From Protula sp. h YS-2021 (lineage: Eukaryota > Annelida > Polychaeta > Sabellida > Serpulidae): a stretch of DNA of 64,000 bases. The stretch is taken from the NCBI GenBank assembly GCA_949752745.1, contig OX457031.1, forward strand, positions 248,001-312,000. The letters are read 5' to 3'. The notes beneath the pieces are model-generated. The model saw nothing but the letters and a program-made list of their open reading frames with translations, was not told where the DNA came from and did not search any database. Positions 31,160 to 42,893 of this stretch are shown here, one piece after another. Position numbers and translations under genes: made by a program. Each line of letters starts with the position of its first letter. Within the stretch, counting starts at the first letter, position 1.

Positions 31160-31777
31160 TCAACCACCTCGACTGAGCCATCGGCGTGCGTTATCCGGGG
31201 CTTTTTGTGTGTGGCCCCACACTTGTGCTTCGTCGACCTCGAACAACTCCGCCCGACTCAGTCTCTTTGTAGATGGGATCTCCGCCTTCGGGCCTGGGGC
31301 TTTCACCTCGCGCTTTTCCGGGGCCGTCTCCAAATCAACATGGGGAGTTTCCAGGGGTTTGGGGATTTCCTCCGGCTCGTCCACCGAGTACAGGGGAGTC
31401 GAGCCGAGATCATCATCCATATCATCGCGGTTTTCAGTAGCTTCCCCTGAGCTACCCGACTTGGGAACTGACTCCCGTGAAATCTCAACCCTTCTTTCCG
31501 GGGCTTTTGTCTCGGCTTGTGTCGGTGGACGACACGAAGGCTTTCCCCGGCGCAGGCTTTCCCTAGTCAGACCCTCCTTCAGAGTCTGGGTCCCATGGCA
31601 TGACGTCAAGTGGCCAAACATGTGGAAGCGACTCGAGGCACTAAACTCACAGAACGGACATAAGAAATTTGATTCCGTAATTGGCTGTTTCTTCTCCCGA
31701 TGTGCCTCGAGTTCCTTCAAACTTTTGCATGTATAGCCACACGCACGACATGATAAAGGCTGATTGAAAGGACGCAT
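31160..31777 (-). CDS. C2H2 zinc-finger protein with acidic tail
   Basis: A 205-residue frame from MRPFNQPLSCRACGYTCKS. Two C-x2-C fingers (CRACGYTCKSLKELEAH; CPFCEFSASSRFHMFGH...CH) are followed by a Ser/Glu/Pro-rich acidic tail. The frame ends oddly; in another frame after the A run near 31205 the sequence stays coding-like (DGSVEVVEDMKFVNPAKRED), so a shift near the end is likely. It is related to the small finger frame just upstream at 31860-32021. It could be a host gene or the N-terminus of a transposon protein; I cannot tell which. Confidence 0.5.
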   Translation of the reverse strand: MRPFNQPLSCRACGYTCKSLKELEAHREKKQPITESNFLCPFCEFSASSRFHMFGHLTSCHGTQTLKEGLTRESLRRGKPSCRPPTQAETKAPERRVEISRESVPKSGSSGEATENRDDMDDDLGSTPLYSVDEPEEIPKPLETPHVDLETAPEKREVKAPGPKAEIPSTKRLSRAELFEVDEAQVWGHTQKAPDNARRWLSRGG

Positions 31778-31859
31778 GGTTGGAGATGGTTGGCTTTGGG
31801 ATGGTTGACTTGGTTGGATTATGCAACCACATAAAATGATTATTTATTTTTATTGCATG

Positions 31860-32021
31860 TCAGAAGGTGCGCAAGAGGGATTCTTCAGTTTTCAATGTTT
31901 GGTGGCAGAAAGGACAGGGGGAGTGCCTGTGAGCATGCCATTCTTTTGTATGCTTTAGTAATGTCTCCGTATCGTGGCAAATGAACTTTAACTTGCACGT
32001 GCCACAAGCCAAGCGAGGCAT
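31860..32021 (-). CDS. Small C2H2 zinc-finger frame
   Basis: 53 residues from MPRLACGTCKLKFICHD: C-x2-C...H-x4-H then CPFCHQT. It has the same plan as the first fingers of the neighbour and may be its upstream exon or a tandem copy. Confidence 0.4.
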   Translation of the reverse strand: MPRLACGTCKLKFICHDTETLLKHTKEWHAHRHSPCPFCHQTLKTEESLLRTF

Positions 32022-32474
32022 CTGTCAAACATAAAAAAATAAGAGCTTTCCCAGTTTACACAAATCAACTTCGATAACCATTACTTAAAAGTTTAACGAT
32101 GTTTGTGCTCAGTAACTTTCACTTTAATGTTCCGACATTTTCATTTAAAAGTCGTTATTTTCACGAAACATCTGGCAACCTGTTTACCAAACGGAGCTGA
32201 TAAGTGTTTTTACCAACAATAAACAATTTTCTATCACCATCGTGTAGCTGATAGCTTAAAGATTGACAACAATCATCTCATTTTATTTTTACTGTAGAAC
32301 ACCTTAGAAGTCCGGAATGGGATCATAAACTTAATCAGTTACACTCCTGTATCACTTGTTTATGTGAAGTCACTGACTGCCCAAACAAATAAAGTAACAA
32401 ACAAGGCAATAACGTACTCTTTCTTCTTGTGGGAGATGTTTATCCGCCGGGAACCGGACGGATATAGTTTTCAT
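32022..32474. other. No gene seen
   Basis: AT-rich, nothing recognised. Confidence 0.45.
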
Positions 32475-32915
32475 TCTGTCCGTCTGTCAGTCCGTCCGTC
32501 TGTCCGTCTGTGCAATTTCAGTCTTACGCGCCTACAGCCCGCATTAGTGGGTGGATTGATTTCAGATTTTACCCAGGGGTGCTCCTAAGCATCCCGCAGT
32601 GCAGTGACCAGGATTCGACGGGATCGGAGCAAAATTGCCAAAATGGCAAAACTTTAAAAAATTGCAGACACTGAATAAGGACTTTGCATAACACACATCA
32701 GTCTCACGCGCCTACAGCCCGCATTAGTGGGTGGATTGATTTAAGATTTTACCCATGGCTGCTCCTAAGCATCCCGCAGTGCAGTGACCAGGATTCGACC
32801 GGATCCGACTAAAATGACAAAACTTTAAAAAATTGAAGAAATGAATTAGGAATGAGCATAACACATATCGGTCTCACGCGCCTACAGGCCGCATTAGTGG
32901 GTGGATTGATTATCT
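32475..32915 (+). repeat. TCCG/TCTG microsatellite and about 180-bp tandem repeat
   Basis: 32475-32512 is a (TCCGTCTG)-type run. It is followed by two full and one partial copy (from about 32519, 32700 and 32870) of a unit of about 180 bp starting CAGTCTYACGCGCCTACAGC and containing GTGGGTGGATTGATTT. Confidence 0.8.
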
Positions 32916-33129
32916 TCACACCAAATCAACCATGTACCACTGGCTCTACAAACCTCTACTTCACTGACCACAAGGCTGTATGGTGTTCTTTGGAACAGTT
33001 GTTCACAGGAACATCATAATCAGGTATACAATTTGCGCGAACCCGGCGGATTCATGCTTCTCGAGCATCTAGTTTTTTAAGCAATTTTATATATCTCGCT
33101 ATGTTTTATGTACAATGTTTACATTTTAA

Positions 33130-33558
33130 TCAGAATCTTTTCGGGGCTTTTCGCAATCGTTTCGAGCGTCGTGGCGCTTTAACTGGCGATTGCAACTTGT
33201 CCGAACTGCCCGTAATCGGTCGATTTTTATCCGGATCGGTCGTCGCTTTAGGGTGATCATCAGATTTTCCTATTTCGTCCGAATTTTCGTTATCTGAGCG
33301 ATCACCCGCACCCGAAATTGGGAAATCCTTCTCATCAGAACTTGGGTCTGTCCATTTCACTTTCACGAACTTACGCCTATTGGGAATTGAGTCACTGCTA
33401 GACGAGCTGTCATCAGCTTGTGAGATCTCACTCTTAGAATATTTTCCCAGACCTAGATTCTGATCACAGTTTGGATCCCTTCCCAGTTTTACGTTCGTCT
33501 GTGTGTTCGTCTGCCGTGAGGGTTTCGGATTCAGAATTCTGTCTGTCTCTGGGAGCAT
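33130..33558 (-). pseudogene. Gypsy pol C-terminal extension
   Basis: 142 residues, Ser/Asp-rich (ADDSSSSSDS, DPSSDEKDF), ending in a basic stretch RRSKRLRKAPKRF. It follows integrase with a gap at about 33560-33670, where a linker is out of frame. No env-like signal or membrane span is seen. Confidence 0.55.
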
Positions 33559-33674
33559 TCGCTTTTATCCACAGGCAGACTGACGTTGGGATTAGGACTT
33601 AACCTATCCCTGTGCACTATTTTGGGCTTAGTACGGGGATTTAACTGTACTTCATAGTTTACATCCCCTATCCT

Positions 33675-35074
33675 CTAAATAATTGTAAAAGGACCCTGCC
33701 ATTTGCACATAAGTTTGGGCGATAAACCGGACTTTTTGCGAGGGATATGTACCCACGTTCTGGTCCCTACGGTGAAAGAACTGGCTTTTGCCCTGACGTC
33801 ATAATCACGTTTTTGTCTCTCTGCAGCCTCCTTAATGTTCTTTCTAGCTATTTCATGGGTTTGCTCATTTGTTTCCCTTAAATCTTTGACGTACGCATGT
33901 TCATCAGGGAAATAATCTGTCTTTGGCCTGCCAATAATCAAATCAAGGGGCATTTCTGTGGCACGGCCAAACATGACCATATTGGGGGAAAGACCTGTGG
34001 ACTTTTGGGGCGTGTTTCTGTACGCAGACATTACGAAGCTTAGCTTTTCGTCCCAATTTCTCTGATTTTCATCCACAAGAAGGGAAAGTAGACTTTCGAT
34101 CGAGGCATTTGCCCGTTCGATATACCCATCAGTCTGCGGCCTGCAAATAGTTGTACGAACCTGGTCAATTTGCAACAACTGACACATTTCTCGGTACAAA
34201 CCGGACATGAACTGTGAACCCTGGTCACTCAGAATCATACGAGGGGTGCCGTACCTAAGTATAAATTCTTTAACCAAGACATTGGCCACCGTAACAGCTT
34301 ACATACTGGGAATTGGAAATGCCTCTATAAACTTTGTAAAATAGTCACCAATAACCAATATATACTGATTTCCACGTTCGGTTTTTGGCCATTTACCGAA
34401 AATATCGAGGGCAATTCTTTCCATGGGTGCACCTACAGGAAAAGGCTTCAGGGGGTGTTTTTCTTGTTTGGATTTGGCTTTCGAGAGTTGCATTTATGTC
34501 AGTTTCCAACCCAGTCTGTCACATATCTCTTAAAACCATACCAATACACCCTACTTCGCACAAAACCCAATGTTTTGTCAACTCCCTCATGACTACCATT
34601 CGGAATATCGTGCAATGCAGATAATACACCGGGGACTAGTATTCTTGGGAGTACTAGTTGCCAAACTTCTCCCTCCTTGTTTTCACTGTAGAAAATCCTG
34701 TATAAGACTCCATTTTCTACTTTCGATTTTTCCCAATCAGCCCATAATGCTTTGATGGCTGGACTTTCGGGAGATATTTCATCCCAACTTGGTTTAGGTT
34801 CATTTTTCTCAAACTTTTCCAAAATGTAGGAAATTTTATTATCCTCCATTTGCATTTTTCGCAAAAGCTCGGGAGTATAACCTTTCAACCAGTTCGAATT
34901 TTGGCTCTGATCATCTCCAGACTTTGCATCGGTCTGAGCCACTGTATCAATACCATTGGATAACTGATCAATACTTTGAACGCAATTCTCAATAGCATTT
35001 TGGCTTTCTGATGATCCTAAAACACCCCTAACCCGTCTGGTTTGGTGTCCCAGTGCCAAATTATTTTTCCTCAT
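33675..35074 (-). pseudogene. Gypsy integrase
   Basis: 35074-34499 holds the RNase H-integrase linker and the zinc region start (LHDIPNGSHEGVDKTLG...YWYGFKRYV). 34493-34299 has the core opening YILVIGDYFTKF (first Asp). 34289-33675 has ILSDQGSQFMSG (second Asp) and the Glu in DGYIERANASIESLL, then STGLSPNMVMFGR. The frame is broken near 34294 and 34496. The DDE residues are all present. Confidence 0.88.
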
Positions 35075-35234
35075 TGCATTTTCCCTAGATTTTGGTCGTT
35101 TTTTCTTGATCTTTCAAGATCTCTTTAGCTTTCTGTCTCCTATCTTCAATATACTCAAATTCTTCAGAATCCACTCCCTCCTCACACTGCGCACATGGAA
35201 TCCGAGACAAGGAATCGGCATTCTGATGCAATTT

Positions 35235-35651
35235 TCAAGCTCTGTGTTTGATATCAAAATGAAATGGACCCAATATCTCTAACCATCTGGCGATTTGCCC
35301 CTCTGGCGAACGCCATCTAAACAGGTAGAGAAGGGAGGAATGGTCTGTTCTTAGGAGAAACTTTCTAGCCAGCAAGAAGTGTTTGTAATACGGTACAAAA
35401 TACACAACTGCCAACAATTCACGTGTCGTCGTACAGTAATTAACCTCCGACTTATTTAAAGTACGGGAGCCATAACTGATGACTTTCTCGACGCCGTCTT
35501 GCACCTGACTTAGAATACCGGAAATACTGTGATTGCTCGCATCCGTATCTAAGATAAATGGACCTTCATCGTTTGGATATGCCAAAATAGGTGTTGTGGT
35601 CAGCAAGTCTTTCAGTGCATCAAAACTACTCTGACTTTTCTCTGACCACAC
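35235..35651 (-). pseudogene. Gypsy RNase H domain
   Basis: ILDTDASNHSISGIL supplies the first Asp, TTRELLAVVYF the Glu and LRTDHSSLLYL the next Asp. WSEKSQSSFDALKDLL before it is the usual linker from RT. Confidence 0.85.
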
Positions 35652-35726
35652 GAATTATTGGTCTTTTCTAGACAGCTCATTCAAGGGTTTAGCAACGTCT
35701 CCATACTTCTTAATAAAGCTCTTGTA

Positions 35727-36560
35727 TTATGAACAAAGGCCAAGAAACCCTTTTACTTCCGTGAGATTCTTTGGTACTGGCCACTCTTGTGCCGTTCTAA
35801 TTTTCTCAGGGCAAGTGGAAATACCTTCTTCGGACAAAATGTGACCTAGGAACGATACTGCCCGCTGGAATAAAATGCATTTGGGCGTTTTGACTTTCAA
35901 GTTAGCCCGAAGTAGTCTGTCAAGGACTTGTTCGAGATTTTTCAACGTTTTTTCAAACGTTTTGCCGTGCACTATTAAGTCATTCGATAGATGAGGACTA
36001 TTTTCCAGCTAAGGCCAGCCATTATCAGTTCCATTAAACGCTGACATGGACTAGGAGCTGAGTGCAAGCCAAATGGAAGAGTTTCAAACTCAAAAGCCCC
36101 TCTACCCGGCACCGCAAAACTTGTTTTACATGCATCTCTCGGGTCAAGCTCTATCTGATGGAAGCCACTGGCTAAATCTAACACATTGTAGAACTTGGAA
36201 CCATGCATACTCTCATGACAAGTATTTATACGGGGCAAAGGGAAGCTATCGTACTTTGATCTTGCATTCACAGCCCTAACGTCTAGACAAATTCTTATTT
36301 CTCCGTTTGCCTTTCTAACGACCACCATACACGAGGACCACGGAGATCAAGAGGGCCGAATAACTTTCATTTCTAACAGCCTGTCAATCTCCTTATATAC
36401 GGCTTCTCGTAAATGGATGGGAACTTTTCTAGGGGGCAATCTGACCGGTTCGTTATCCCCAGTGTCAATTTTATGTTTGACTATACCAGTTCTTCCTGTA
36501 TCAGTCGGACCGGAAGAGAACACACCTTGGAACTTAAATAATGTGTTCCTAACCTGGTTA
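35727..36560 (-). pseudogene. Gypsy reverse transcriptase with damaged active site
   Basis: 36328-35975: VVVRKANGEIRICLDVRAVN, FYNVLDLASGFHQIEL (first Asp) and LPFGLHSAPSPCQRLM. The frame then breaks exactly at the YxDD box: the sequence reads LIYRMT then stop, and the downstream frame opens with LIVHGKTF. 35972-35727 continues with CILFQRAVSFLGHILSEEG. The catalytic box is thus altered by both an indel and substitution. Confidence 0.85.
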
Positions 36561-37450
36561 CTCTTGTTCTAATTTTAGGGATCCACAACTACGGTCGAAT
36601 AGTTCTTGCAAATGCTTTGGTAAAGGACCCTGTACATCGCCCCTGACCTGGTTATCACTATTCTCGTCCGAGATTCCGTGAGAAACTTGATTAACGGCGG
36701 AAGAATTTTCTTTTCCGTCTTCAAACCCATGAATATCAACGACAGGGTGAACAATAGCCATGTTGGTGTTTTTGTTCAAAACTACCGCCTCGTTATAGGG
36801 ATTCATTACTCTCAGTGGAACTAAACCTTTGCTGGGATCTATCAAACTCCTGCTCAGCAACACTCCATGACTACTCAACGACGATACAGGTTCCGCCATT
36901 TCACACTTAGCCATTTCACCCCTCTGGTTAACAAAGCCTGGTACAATACCTTCACTAAGTGGCGGAATAAAGACCGTTTCACTCGCTGTCACTCGCTACA
37001 CGCCATTTTCTTTCCGGTTTTTTCCCGGAAACTCAGAGAGCTACCTTGCACCACGAATGATCCAACCCCGTAATTTCATTCACACTCTTTTTTCTTCATG
37101 AAATCAATTCCTAACAAGGCATCCAATTCGATTTCGGCAATAACTGTCGAATGAACAACTTCAGTAGTTTCAAGAATTATAGGCAAATCAACTCCCCAAC
37201 AACTGGCAAATTACTGCCATCAGCTAAAGTCAGCTTATCTCGATATTCTCGCACTTCAGACCGGTTTGATTTGGTATCTTCTCAAAAATTCTTGATAAAA
37301 TTGTGACAGACGACCCAGTATCAATAAAAAAATCTATCTCGATCCCTATCACTGTACCCTTAACATATAAACCTGACAAACCAGTTTGAAGCACGCTTGA
37401 GTTTAAGAAATGCTCCATTACAGGTCCTATATCACTTTCAGAGACTGGAC
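36558..37450 (-). pseudogene. Gypsy aspartic protease and linker
   Basis: FFIDTGSSVTILS (in 37418-37230) is the retroviral-type Asp-Thr-Gly active site. 36992-36558 is the region between protease and RT (PLRVMNPYNEAVVL, FDRSCGSLKLEQE). The frames are broken between 36995 and 37230. Confidence 0.8.
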
Positions 37451-37459
37451 TACGGACCT

Positions 37460-40068
37460 CGCTACCAGTCTAGCTTAGTTTTCCTGATCAGTTTTGGATT
37501 CTGCACGCGTCTTGCTATCTTTACGTTTTCTTCTGGGCAAGATGACGCGTAATGTCCCATTTTGTTGCAATTATAGCACTTTACCTGATCAAGGGGAACT
37601 TTCTTCTTGGGTTTTTGGGCTTTTTCACTGGACAATTTTGACATCTACTGGTCAAGTTGCTTTAAAAGCTTGGTCAGTTGACCTGCTACTGCTTTCATTT
37701 CACTACTTCCCGAACCTTTGGACTTGTCCCCTTTATCTTCTTGCTTTTGTCTTTAGCTTTTTTCTTACCTGTCTGTTGGCTAGCGGAACGCTCGGTTTCG
37801 GTCTTTATTTCTCTAACCGATTTCTTACCTGGAGTTTTCTGTTGCTCAGCCTTGTCGATCGCATCATACTCAATCGCAAGTAAAACTGCTTCACGCACAC
37901 TTCTCAGTCTTTCGAGTTTAATGCGCATTCGCAACTCCCGATTGGGTAGGGCTTCGATAAAGTGCTGCAGGGTAAGAATTTTGATCAGGTCACTTGGAGC
38001 CGTGGGATAGGCTTTCGCAACTAACCTTGATATGCCGTCTGACAGCTCCTGGTAGGACTGTTTGTCTTTTTTAGTACGTCCCTGAAGCTGTGCCTTGAAA
38101 ATTGCTGTCTGTCCCTCGGTACCAAATCGTTCTTCCAAAACTGCTTTCAGCGAGAAATAATCTCTTACCTGCTCACCATGCACCCAGCAATTTCTGAGCA
38201 GAACCCCTCAAACTAAACGCTAAGCACTTGGCTATTTCGTGTTCAGACCACCCGTTTAATCCAGTACACATCTCGAAATGGACTAAATAGTCAGAGAGCG
38301 GTGTGTTTCCCTGATATTTATCGGGAAGAATCATTTGTTTCCTGATTGTCTCTACCGGAAACGCTCTGGTCGTGCTATTTGCTGCCTGTGGACTCGTGAA
38401 TTTTGGTTATTATTATTATTATTGTTAGACTTTTCTTTTTTACGCGCTTTTTAAACTATATAAAAGCGCTACAATAATCAAAATAACATAGTCATAGTAC
38501 AATCAACATAATACTGACATAATACTGATATTGTCTAAAATAGCACTCAAATGCAGGTAAGATAATACTGATTTGAAAAACTAAAATTACACAATGCTTT
38601 AATTAAACACAATATGTTCTCTTAAATAAAAAGGTCTTGAGATTCTTTTTAAAAGTGTTAAAATTATCTGTTTCTCTCAAATTTTGTGGTAATTTATTCC
38701 AAAGTCTCGGTCCTGCAACCTAAAAACTTCGATAACCTGCTGATTTTAGGCGGAACCGTGGTTCAACTAAAAGACGCTGTGATGCTGAATGGAGGGGTCG
38801 GGTTGGTTCATAATTGACTAGGAGTTCACTAATATATCCTGGGGCAAGACCTTTATAGTCCTTTATATACCATTGTGACAACTTTTTACTCAATACGTTC
38901 TGGTACAGACAACCAGTGAAGTTTGATTAAGGCTGGTGTTATGTGCTCATTTCTGGGTGTTACAGTTACCAATCGTAGGTTCCACGTAGTCTTTTCGGCT
39001 ATATGGCTGAGAAGTAAATTTCCTTAGCACTTCTCTGGGCATGACATTTACATCTCCATCGTATTCAGGTGCAACCTCATTATAAGGTTTAAAAGCACCT
39101 GGACTTTTGTAACGAGTAGGAGATGGTTCTGACCTGTTCCTTTCTTTTTCAGGACATATCTTGGATTTCAAAATTCTTGCAGCATTGATTTCTCACTAGG
39201 AGGCCGATACCCGAAACCTGAGACCTTTTCTTCCGGAAATATTGGAGGCAAATCTACACCAGGGACTTTGGGCGTACTACAGCGATAGAAAACAGGAACA
39301 CGGGGATTTGACAAATGCTGAAACCTAGGACTTTTTTGCGCGCACTTTGGCGTCAGAAAGATATTGTTCTTCCCAATTATTTTCCTCCTCTGTATCAGCT
39401 TCATACCCATATTCAAAACCCGTCTTTTCTTGGTATGGATACCCGATCCCCGGGGTTTGCATGGCTGTTCACCCCCATAATCCACACCTTTTCCTGGAAA
39501 TGAAGACTTGGCTGCCGAATGCAACGGCTCGTCTAATTCGTCTGCCTGTTGGGCAGGCTGAGAAAAAGAAAAACGTTTTTAACGGGATCCTAGGAAGTAG
39601 GACCGTGATACTCCTGACTACGGGGAATAGGCAATTTCTCAATGAACACGCGTAGACGGTTCACAGTTTCCTGCAATTCCCTAACACTTTCTTCCCTACT
39701 ATCGATATAATTATCCCTTTCATCCAACGCAGCAATTGTCCTATCTAACATTTCCTCAAGCTGCTTCTCCCTATCACCGGACTGTTTTTCTTTCCATCTC
39801 ATCTCCCGCTCATACTCTTTCTCTTTTCTCTCAAGCATACGCTCTCTTCTCTCAATTTCACATTCTTTTTCTTCCAACTCATAGGCAGACTTCACGGAAC
39901 TCTTAGAAACTGAACGATAAAATCGCCCATTTAACCGAATCGGGCAAATCCTCGTAGCTGTTAAGCCTCTTACAAGCCCCTAAAACTATCTCACTATCCT
40001 CCCAATATTGACCAACCGGCCAGACCTCCTCGCTTACCTCCGGTTTTTGATCAAAGCTTTTATCCATA
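37460..40068 (-). pseudogene. Gypsy gag with CCHC knuckle and coiled coil
   Basis: From the ATG at 40068: an N-terminal part (MDKSFDQKPEVSEE), a long Glu/Lys/Arg coiled coil (39895-39590; ERRERMLERKEKEYEREM), a Pro/Lys-rich spacer, a capsid-like domain (38183-37695; YFSLKAVLEERFG, LILTLQHF-type helix, RSVREAVLLAIEYD) and a single knuckle CYNCNKMGHYASSC (37644-37462). It is interrupted by a LINE end at 38411-38937 and by several shifts. Confidence 0.8.
38411..38937 (-). mobile_element. CR1/L2-type LINE 3' end in gag
   Basis: On the minus strand it reads VAGPRLWNKLPQNLRE and FKKNLKTFLF, the usual C-terminus of CR1/L2-group RT proteins. It ends in (AAT)n, seen as TTATTATTATT at 38408-38427. It is 5'-truncated. 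Confidence 0.8.
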
Positions 40069-40710
40069 GTTTACGTGCGCCAAGCTTTACTTTCTCGAGC
40101 TTGAAACAATTTATCCGTATAAGAAAACACAATGAATATGCCGAATAGAGATTCTTTCCTGAATTTTCGAGGATTGAACCCAAACTTTTCTAAAATCACA
40201 AATTTTCACCACGTGGATAATACTTTCTCTGTTCGAGGAAAAGCAGATTGCCAGTCCGAGAATGACTGCATTCGATTTTCTCGCGAACGGATATTAGAAC
40301 CTGATTGTTACCTCAAATGATGAAAAGAATACTCACGATTAAAACGGATATCGGCAGCGACAACGGATCTGATCCCAATGCCTACTGTCGCGGTAGGGCC
40401 GCTCCGGGCACTTGAAACTGGTAAGATCCCGCGTGACACTGTAGCACTGAGTTACACCACAGACACGGCTGATACGCCCAGTTGTTGGCTTTGTGGGCCC
40501 AGAACGCTGACGAGCGGATCTTCTCACACTCAAAACAATAGAAGTGGGACGGCAGGTCGCTCGGTACGGTGCTGGAACTGTTGTTCTGCTCGTTCATCTA
40601 CTGAAACGACAGAACATAGGAAGCCTTTACTCACTATCCGTTTTTTTTTTTTTTAATCTTTGGGTTCATCTTTTCCAGACTAAAAATAAAAATAAATTTT
40701 ATCCAGAAAA

Positions 40711-40729
40711 GATCCTGTTGACTGCGCCA
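40711..40729 (-). promoter_or_regulatory. Gypsy primer-binding site
   Basis: TGGCGCAGTCAACAGGATC on the minus strand, one base after the LTR end ...GGCGACA. Starting with TGG, it fits a tRNA 3' CCA end. Confidence 0.75.
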
Positions 40730-40730
40730 G

Positions 40731-41160
40731 TGTCGCCACCCTCATTATACTGTCAATTAGAGAACCGACAGTACGACGACGGTGTCGCTTGGGGAGGTCG
40801 ATAAAGGGTTGATTTACTGTGTGAGTGGCAAAGATGCATTTTTCAGCTAGTGAAAAGCGCGACTCTTCCAGCTTTAAGTGATGTATAGAAGAGTTGGAAA
40901 GGTGCACTTTTTTCCCTGGTTAAAAGTTGCGATTCTTCGGGACAGTTTCTTTCAGAAACAGCCTGTTTAATCCAAAATAAACTTCAATGAAAAGACTTGA
41001 CTTTTATCGGTGATCTTTAAATTTTATTCGACTATTTCTTAACAGATTTTCTTTCACAGATTTCTACCTTGCTATCTTTATTATCTGTTTTCTCAATGGC
41101 TGTTAGGTAAGGCTCTCTCTCTCTCTCTCTCTTGCTCAATCTCTGTCAGTCTCTTTCTGC

Positions 41161-41235
<75 letters not shown>

Positions 41236-41360
41236 CTTTTTTATTCCCCGCCTATCCAGGGAGGGACTCCCCCAAACAGCCAATGAGAAACCGAATTGAC
41301 CCGCGGAGGAATCTGGACATGTCAACATTGCTAATCAGTTATACAGAAATCATAAGAAAA
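40731..41360 (-). repeat. Gypsy 5' LTR with (CT)n
   Basis: On the plus strand it starts TGTCGCCACCCTC. It is homologous to 20256-20912. CT runs lie at 41113-41132 and 41164-41231. The outer end is uncertain. Confidence 0.7.
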
Positions 41361-42329
41361 TATTCAAAATACGAAAATAGTGGCGGAGCTCTTTTCGAAA
41401 AACAGTGCCTAAAAAGGGAATGGGTCTCGGGTCGTTGGCAGCCGAGAGAGTTTTGGGGCCTATTTTTTTATGCTGCCAAGCCATGGGACGGTATTTTTCG
41501 ATGGTCGCGTCCAGAAACCTAGCCAGGTCCGTATTCTAAAAATCTCTAAAAATTCTACCAAAATATTTATAAAAGAAAGTTGGCGACAACCCTAGGGTTC
41601 TCACAATATATGTTTTTCCCTTGTCATTTCTTTGTAATTTATCCCAAAAAATTGTCGAAGCAACACCTCCACCCTAAAGTGTGAATTGGCTTATACATGG
41701 AGAGCATGTGAGCATGATGGCCTCTACGTAGTGTGTCAACTCCTAAGCTTCGAAACTGCAATCAAACAATAAATCTGCTGAAAATTGTATAATCTACCTG
41801 CAGGTAAATACCGAAATACAAAACTATCTCACACTCCATTTTGGCGCTAAGTGATCATGTGACCAAATTGTAACCAACAACGCGGATTCGTACTCAGACT
41901 TTTTTTTTTCATTTTGACCGAATTCGGCTGGGATAAAGTTATAAAAAATTATAGGGAGAAAATAAACTGATAAAATCAACAAAATCCTGTTTTGCAGGAT
42001 GCATATGAAATAATATGTGAGTTACTGTAGGCCTAATCACACGTAGGGTGTTTCGAATAAAATGCAAGGACTATGGTTTTCCACTGGAAGAGAATCGGCT
42101 AAAAAAATAAATGACAGAAAAATACGGAAAAAAAGCATTTCCTACTCGGAACATAAAAGAAATTTACAGCAAAACGGTCTAAAAAATTACAAAAAAAAAA
42201 AAAACAAAAAAAAACTCCTTTGTAAATGTTATATGAGTGAAAAGTAAGAAAATGTGACGTCCCAACTGGCAAGTTGTTATAAAACAGCTGACCTCTGATG
42301 GTTAGGGGAGAAACGACAGTTCTACGACA
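41361..42329. other. Dispersed repeat remnants, no gene
   Basis: 41846-41945 resembles 19995-20240. Small Lys-rich frames near 42062-42247 are A-run artefacts. Confidence 0.4.
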
Positions 42330-42480
42330 CTCAATCGTCGTGACGCCATCAATCACTGGCCTGAAGCTCCGCCCACTTATATCATCTGTTAATCATCGTG
42401 ACGTAATCAATCACGTGACCCGAAGCTCCGCCCAATTGTACAATCTGCCTATCATCTGTCAATCATCATGACGTCAGGAT
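42330..42480 (+). repeat. CRE-like tandem repeat
   Basis: Two to three units of about 60-70 bp: AATCRTCGTGACGYMATCAATCAC then CGAAGCTCCGCCCA. They contain TGACGTAA and TGACGTCA (CRE/ATF-like) and GC-box-like CCGCCC. Confidence 0.65.
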
Positions 42481-42524
42481 ATACTGTGTGAGGATCCCCC
42501 ACCCCCACCCCCCCCCCCCCCCCG

Positions 42525-42893
42525 CTGCGTTATGATGGCAGCGTCTTCAACCTGCGTAGATTAGCCGCTCGTACTACAGCAATCGAAACTGTGATCCGTG
42601 ATCTATTGTTTGCCGATGGCTGTGGCTTGCTTGCTCACAGCCTTGGAAGCATACAGATCGTTACAGACTTGGAGATGCGTTTAAAAACAACCCGAATACT
42701 GTATCACGCTGTCGTACCTATCGGAGACGCAAGCCATAGTTCTGTGAGGAATGTTGCCGTCTTAGAAGCATAATTTCTCTGATGGAATGCCGTAGCGACG
42801 TCCACATTACGGGATCGAAACGTGGATGCTGTATATAAGGCACATGCGTCAACTGGACTCTTTCCACATGAGATGTCTCCGAAGAATAACAGT
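42525..42893 (+). mobile_element. RTE-like LINE RT fragment
   Basis: [25 protein letters not shown] carries the RT active-site region (FADD changed to FADG). After an internal gap, [19 protein letters not shown] is the late part of the same type of protein. A poly-C tract precedes it. It abuts LINE B1. Confidence 0.7.

Larger units (their letters stand above)
33130..41360 (-). mobile_element. Ty3/Gypsy LTR retrotransposon, 3' LTR not found
   Basis: Minus-strand order from the right is LTR (40731-about 41360), PBS (40729-40711, TGGCGCAGTCAACAGGATC), leader, gag (40068-37460), protease, RT, RNase H, integrase, C-terminal acidic/basic part ending at 33130. No matching LTR or polypurine tract is seen left of 33130, so the 3' end is lost or replaced. 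Frames are broken at many points. A CR1-type LINE end interrupts gag. Confidence 0.88.

Noticed and set aside
32515..32915. CRISPR-like array
   Set aside because: The units are 180 bp tandem copies without spacer/repeat structure, in eukaryotic DNA.
33130..33558. Envelope gene of the Gypsy element
   Set aside because: There is no signal peptide or membrane span; the stretch is an acidic and basic pol extension.
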